Part shown: positions 6,021 through 8,034 of the stretch, piece after piece
Layout: each line of letters opens with the position of its first letter
Numbering within the stretch: the stretch's first letter is position 1
Source of the DNA: an uncultured Flavobacteriales bacterium
Lineage (GTDB): Bacteria; Bacteroidota; Bacteroidia; Flavobacteriales_D; Crocinitomicaceae
Assembly (NCBI GenBank): GCA_905479845.1
Contig: CAJQOB010000113.1
Location: forward strand, 1 to 8,034
Length of the DNA: 8,034 nucleotides
Direction: 5' to 3'
Program-made: the position numbers and the translations under genes
The notes under the pieces: model-generated
Databases searched by the model: none
Told to the model about the DNA's origin: nothing
Seen by the model: only the letters and a program-made list of their open reading frames with translations

Positions 6021-6128
6021 TTATCCATACTCCTGTGACACTAGGTTGAGAAGAGCCATTTTAAAGCCTTCTAACGAACGATCTTCTAAAACCAATACTT
6101 CATACTGGTCTATAAAGACAATTTTCAT
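6021..6128 (-). pseudogene. Short coding scrap cut by the IS1 edge, unknown product
   Basis: A 35-codon minus-strand frame from ATG 6126-6128 reads MKIVFIDQYEVLVLEDRSLE and continues GFKMALL before entering the IS1 end, where it stops at TAA 6021-6023. Composition is protein-like (hydrophobic strands, acidic loop) and the frame is open some codons further upstream (LLQKEFFEK). I do not recognise the family. It is either an N-terminal remnant of the gene hit by IS1 or a chance frame. Confidence 0.25.
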
Positions 6129-6297
6129 TTTTTCAAAGAACTCTTTTTGAAGCAGTTAACCTTTTAACTTTTCAGTTTTTACCTGACGGTACACTATCTG
6201 CTTCCGCTACTACCGAAAACACGAGGTTTTCATCGAAATGGCTTTCTGAAAAGGAAGCCATTTTTGCGTTTGAGTGGTATTTGTGAGTGGCTTTTTT
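6129..6297. other. Gene-free spacer between IS1 and the second integrase remnant
   Basis: No reading frame here is convincing. It holds a short dyad (GAAAAC 6215-6220 with GTTTTC 6226-6231) and the terminator-like hairpin at 6236-6265. Confidence 0.4.
6236..6265 (-). terminator. Terminator-like hairpin downstream of higBA and the integrase remnant
   Basis: AAATGGCTT (6236-6244) pairs with AAGCCATTT (6255-6263), with extra T residues to 6265 on the plus strand. It lies 33 bases past the stop of the integrase remnant. The longer T-run favours plus-strand transcripts, but the only nearby genes run on the minus strand, where three T residues follow, so the direction is uncertain. Confidence 0.6.
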
Positions 6298-6534
6298 TCA
6301 CGATTTGGGTGGTTTTTCGGTGAAAATCGAGAAGTTTTTGGAGGCTGAGATGAGTCTTTCGTCGTTCAAGTAATGATCTTTGAGAACCTGAATTCCTGAA
6401 TGACTGCTAATCATAGGAGCCTTATCTCCAAAATGTTCAACAAGCGCAGTGAGGTAAGTTTTACGCAGATGCTTCAATTGAACTTTCTTCTCAATTCCCG
6501 TTTGCTTCCGGGGGCTGCCCAAATGATCTTTCAA
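6298..6534 (-). pseudogene. Second tyrosine recombinase/integrase, C-terminal fragment
   Basis: A 78-residue frame begins at a TTG soon after an in-frame stop. It contains H22-L-R-K... as the H-x-x-R box (LKHLRKTYLTALVEHFGDKA), the second histidine H45 (MISSHSG) and the nucleophile Y55 (VLKDHYLN). The sequence differs clearly from the integrase remnant at 2164-2484, so it comes from another recombinase. The N-terminal DNA-binding domain and first catalytic arginine are missing, so it should be inactive. It lies 56 bases after higA on the same strand, and may be transcribed by read-through. A TATATTTG box at 6580-6587 lies upstream but its relevance is doubtful. Confidence 0.7.
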
Positions 6535-6590
6535 ACCTTGTCCGATATTTCAAAGTACAATTTCCCTCGTTTGGAGAATCAAATATAGTA

Positions 6591-6941
6591 TTACGCAAGT
6601 AAAGATGTCGCAGGAATACCAAAATCCTTGTGCAGTTTTCGCATCATTTCAACCGTCAATTTTCGCTGACGATTTAAAATCTCAGAAACTCTACTTTTTG
6701 TTCCAAAAAACTTTACCAAATCAACGCGTTTCAATTCCATCTGTTCCATTCTAAACTTGATAGCTTCAATTGGATCAGGAGCCTCGATAGCATAATTCTT
6801 TTGTTCATACAAATCTACAAGAGTAACTAATAGTTCAACTTCGTCGAACTCCTTAGATTCAGGTGTAACATCGAACAATTCATCAATACGATTTAAAGCC
6901 GTTTGATATTCACTTTCTGTTTTTATTAATCGTGCTTCCAT
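6591..6941 (-). CDS. higA: HigA-type antitoxin, XRE helix-turn-helix
   Basis: A 116-residue protein of the usual length for HigA (COG5499-type). The N-terminal 55 residues are acidic and helical (EYQTALNRIDELFDVTPESK, then a long helix EFDEVELLVTLVDLYEQKNY), which in this family contacts the toxin. Residues 61-110 are a Cro/cI-like helix-turn-helix: IKFRMEQMELKRVDLVKFFG, then TKSRVSEILNRQRKLT with the recognition helix at about 82-92. It neutralises HigB by binding and represses its own operon. It begins six bases after the higB stop, in the toxin-first order typical of higBA. No defects are visible. Confidence 0.92.
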   Translation of the reverse strand: MEARLIKTESEYQTALNRIDELFDVTPESKEFDEVELLVTLVDLYEQKNYAIEAPDPIEAIKFRMEQMELKRVDLVKFFGTKSRVSEILNRQRKLTVEMMRKLHKDFGIPATSLLA

Positions 6942-6947
6942 AATTTC

Positions 6948-7250
6948 TCAAATTTCAGTGGCGTCGATTTTATCATATTCTTTATGCGTTCCAACAAAAC
7001 GGATAAAAACCCAACTACAAGTGTAATTAACTTTTACAATCAATCGATACTTATTTCCACATATATTGAACACCACTCTATTACTTCCGACAATACTCGC
7101 ATTTTTGTATTGAGCTTTAATATCGTTAGGGCTTTCCCATTCAGCTTGTTGAGCTTCTTGATACCAAGATTTCAATGCTTGTTCGGAATCTTCATTACCA
7201 ACTGTTTCCCAAAAATCTCTAAGCGTTTTCTTAGATATGATGTTCTTCAT
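6948..7250 (-). CDS. higB: HigB-type mRNA interferase toxin (RelE superfamily)
   Basis: The ATG at 7248-7250 gives 100 residues. An upstream in-frame TTG at 7263-7265 would add five residues that overlap the promoter box and is rejected. The protein matches the HigB_toxin family along its length: MKNIISKKTLRDFWE at the start, ALKSWYQEAQQAEWESPNDI (25-44), the strand NKYRLIVKVNY (66-76) and the signature VGTHKEYDKID (86-96). HigB toxins cleave mRNA at the ribosome and slow growth when the antitoxin is degraded. Together with higA directly downstream it forms a complete, apparently intact addiction module, a common passenger of mobile regions. Confidence 0.93.
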   Translation of the reverse strand: MKNIISKKTLRDFWETVGNEDSEQALKSWYQEAQQAEWESPNDIKAQYKNASIVGSNRVVFNICGNKYRLIVKVNYTCSWVFIRFVGTHKEYDKIDATEI

Positions 7251-7254
7251 TGAA

Positions 7255-7286
7255 CAAATATACAACTTTTAAACTGTAATTCCCAA
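7255..7286 (-). promoter_or_regulatory. higBA promoter
   Basis: On the minus strand TTG (7284-7286), a 21-base spacer and TATATTTG (7255-7262) match the Bacteroidota promoter consensus. The -7 box ends four bases before the higB ATG, so the message would be leaderless or nearly so. Confidence 0.6.
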
Positions 7287-7294
7287 AACGGGAA
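7280..7294 (-). promoter_or_regulatory. Candidate HigA operator palindrome
   Basis: TTCCC (7280-7284) and GGGAA (7290-7294) flank AAAAC. The dyad covers the predicted -33 region of the higBA promoter, where a repressor such as HigA or the HigBA complex would block RNA polymerase. Autoregulation is known for the family; this particular site is inference. Confidence 0.4.
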
Positions 7295-7498
7295 CTTTAA
7301 TTCGCTTTGTTTCACTTTTGCACGGCATAAGGTGACAGCGAGATTTTTGCTCTAGGCAAGGGCGTCCCGCCGGACAAAGTAGACACGACTGAGCGAAAGA
7401 ATGACTGTCGTTGAACAAAACAAGAAACGAAAACACGGTTTGGTTGCTGAGCTTGTCGAAGTGCAAACGGTGTTGAGTTGCGTTAAAAGCAAGTGAAC
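7295..7498. other. Structured gene-free region upstream of higBA
   Basis: No convincing protein is encoded; a minus-strand frame here is cysteine-rich, lacks family features and overlaps the dyads. Notable are GGCGTCCCGCC (7361-7371, a tight GC hairpin), TCAC...TGCACG...GTGA (7312-7335) and the long dyad at 7432-7474. It is visibly richer in G+C around 7355-7375 than its surroundings. It could be a multi-copy intergenic repeat or the site of a small RNA that ends at the hairpin 7499-7529. Confidence 0.4.
7432..7474. repeat. Inverted repeat enclosing GCTGAGCTTGTCGAAGTG
   Basis: AACACGGTTTG (7432-7442) pairs with CAAACGGTGTT (7464-7474), 10 of 11 positions matching. The loop carries GCTGAGCTTGTCGAAGTG (7446-7463), a string I associate with multi-copy intergenic repeats in many bacterial genomes. 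Copy number cannot be tested here. Confidence 0.45.
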
Positions 7499-7529
7499 AA
7501 AAAATGCCAGTTTTCACTGGCGATTTTTT
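7499..7529 (+). terminator. Terminator-like hairpin
   Basis: AAAAAATGCCAGT (7499-7511) pairs with ACTGGC-g-ATTTTTT (7516-7529) around the loop TTTC, with one bulged G at 7522. A and T runs on both arms allow action on either strand. No protein gene ends nearby on the plus strand, so it may end a small RNA or be left from a lost gene. Confidence 0.65.
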
Positions 7530-7625
7530 GAGTGCATTTTACACTTGTCTTTTATGTTTTGCGAAACTAAAGGAATGAAAAAGCGAAGACCTTATAACCA
7601 ATCCTGACGAGATCGACGAGGAGGG

Positions 7626-7703
7626 TTAACCCCATGTTTCTTTAATCAACTGTATGATTTCATCTGTTTTTGCGTTATCTTTAGTATATGGACGGTCAAA
7701 ACA
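7626..7703 (-). pseudogene. Scrap of an unidentified gene C-terminus
   Basis: The minus-strand frame CFDRPYTKDNAKTDEIIQLI, then KETWG and a TAA at 7626-7628, has a protein-like helix but no start codon; an in-frame TAG lies two codons further upstream. The rest of 7530-7736 holds nothing convincing: MKKRRPYNQS followed by a stop at about 7578-7610 may be another broken start. Confidence 0.25.
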
Positions 7704-7718
7704 TACATTCTAATAAAA

Positions 7719-7726
7719 TCAGTTTG
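7719..7726 (+). promoter_or_regulatory. Possible -7 box for the second toxin-antitoxin operon
   Basis: TCAGTTTG differs from TAnnTTTG at one position and lies ten bases before the TTG at 7737. No TTG at the usual upstream distance is seen, so support is weak. Confidence 0.25.
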
Positions 7727-7736
7727 ATTAACTAGA

Positions 7737-7913
7737 TTGCAGGACACGGCGATTCTCAAAGAGTTAATGAATATTCAGTCGAAACAGGAAGAGATTTCAG
7801 AATTTGACATTCCCAAATGGCATCAAGAAAAAGTGCTAAAACGAATTCAATCAACCAAAGCAGAAGATTATATTTCCATTGATGACCTTGATGGATTAAT
7901 GAGCCAAGGTTGA
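7737..7913 (+). CDS. Antitoxin of a RelE/ParE-type toxin-antitoxin pair
   Basis: The frame is open from 7728. Starting at TTG 7737 gives 58 residues beginning (M)QDTAILKELMNIQSKQEEIS; starting at ATG 7767 gives 48. I prefer the earlier start because TAILKELMNIQ forms a natural first helix and the shorter form would be very small, but ATG cannot be excluded. The core EFDIPKWHQEKVLKRI followed by an acidic tail ISIDDLDGLM resembles small antitoxins of Bacteroidota addiction modules ('IPEWHKE...'). Such proteins wrap around the toxin and repress the operon. The stop overlaps the next ATG (TGATG), showing translational coupling with the toxin gene. Confidence 0.7.
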   Translation: MQDTAILKELMNIQSKQEEISEFDIPKWHQEKVLKRIQSTKAEDYISIDDLDGLMSQG

Positions 7914-8034
7914 TGAAGAAGCACAATTTCAACGTTGTATTTCATCCTGAAATTCAATTCGATTTACGGGAAGCAATGGACTATTACAACTCCAAACGAG
8001 AAAATTTGGGTGATCGCTTTTATTCAAATGCGAG
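7913..8034 (+). CDS. RelE/ParE-family toxin, N-terminal part (runs off window)
   Basis: The ATG at 7913-7915 overlaps the antitoxin stop. The 40 visible residues read MKKHNFNVVFHPEIQFDLRE, then AMDYYNSKRENLGDRFYSNA. The pattern 'V.F.PE...DL.EA..YY......LG.RF' is the classic N-terminal half of Bacteroidota RelE/ParE toxins, with the beta-strand followed by two helices. Members either cleave mRNA on the ribosome (RelE) or poison gyrase (ParE); the deciding C-terminal residues are outside the window. Integrity unknown. Confidence 0.85.
   Translation, partial: MKKHNFNVVFHPEIQFDLREAMDYYNSKRENLGDRFYSNA

Larger units (their letters stand above)
5182..6052 (-). mobile_element. IS1-family insertion sequence, single-ORF type (about 870 bp)
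   Basis: The element contains one intact IS1-type transposase. Its edges are proposed from the matching inverted octamers TTCTCAAC (5182-5189) and GTTGAGAA (6045-6052), placed 42 bases after the stop and 81 bases before the start. Beyond eight bases the ends are only weakly similar, and no direct target duplication is visible, so the edges may be off by some bases. RHS core coding stops at the left edge and a different coding scrap is cut at the right edge, consistent with an insertion plus later rearrangement. Confidence 0.55.

Noticed and set aside
5170..6070. Target-site duplication flanking IS1
   Set aside because: No convincing direct repeat of 8-9 bases was found on the two sides; the edges appear rearranged.
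6400..7253. Plus-strand open frames opposite the integrase remnant and higB
   Set aside because: The minus-strand frames match known families end to end; these are shadows.
7269..7517. An 82-codon minus-strand open frame upstream of higB
   Set aside because: Its peptide is irregular and cysteine-rich with no family features, it runs through strong DNA dyads and the terminator-like hairpin, and it overlaps the higBA promoter region.
1..8034. CRISPR array, tRNA or rRNA genes, integron attC sites
   Set aside because: No regularly spaced direct repeats, no cloverleaf or rRNA-like sequence, and the hairpin repeats near 2534 and 3652 lack the attC core sequences.

Overview
This AT-rich window most likely comes from a Bacteroidota chromosome, probably order Flavobacteriales and perhaps near Fluviicola/Crocinitomicaceae (the genus-level guess is inference). 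The clues are a type IX secretion (T9SS) C-terminal sorting domain, a Bacteroidota-style RHS core, lipoprotein signal peptides, and promoters of the TTG-N19/21-TAnnTTTG type. No rRNA, tRNA, CRISPR array or core metabolic gene is visible. It reads as an accessory region assembled and eroded by insertion sequences and recombinases.

Layout. (1) 1-137 is the tail of an ISAs1-family insertion sequence. It sits directly against the interior of a T9SS-secreted cell-surface protein gene (139-1626), which has lost its signal peptide and 5' part. That gene ends at a strong hairpin terminator. (2) 1730-2484 is a composite remnant: an IS66 TnpA-like helix-turn-helix ORF with its own promoter, the first codons of an IS3-type OrfA, then the C-terminal half of a tyrosine recombinase and its terminator. 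(3) 2563-5181, minus strand, is a polymorphic-toxin remnant. Transcription would run from the end of an RHS core with a C-terminal tip domain, 4 bases on into a small lipoprotein (candidate immunity protein), then into a larger lipoprotein. Both lipoprotein genes are followed closely by a related small hairpin repeat. (4) 5182-6052 is a single-ORF IS1-family element that cut off the upstream RHS gene; next to it lie a frameshifted scrap of RHS core and an unrelated gene scrap. (5) 6236-7294, minus strand, holds a higB-higA toxin-antitoxin operon with a recognisable promoter and palindrome, followed by a second decapitated tyrosine recombinase and a terminator. (6) 7295-7736 has no convincing gene but contains strong dyad symmetries, a terminator-like hairpin and a coding scrap. 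(7) 7737-8034 is the start of a second toxin-antitoxin pair (RelE/ParE type) that runs off the window.

How the parts relate. Intact units are the IS1 transposase, higBA, the two lipoprotein genes and the IS66-like accessory ORF. The RHS, T9SS, IS3 and both integrase genes are fragments. The item most worth attention is the RHS tip plus adjacent lipoprotein: the tip ends in a region with a D-x-Y-D motif faintly like colicin M-type enzymes, and the next gene encodes a periplasm-facing lipoprotein. Together they look like an effector/immunity pair whose delivery portion was removed by IS1. This is a hypothesis from architecture, not a demonstrated function.
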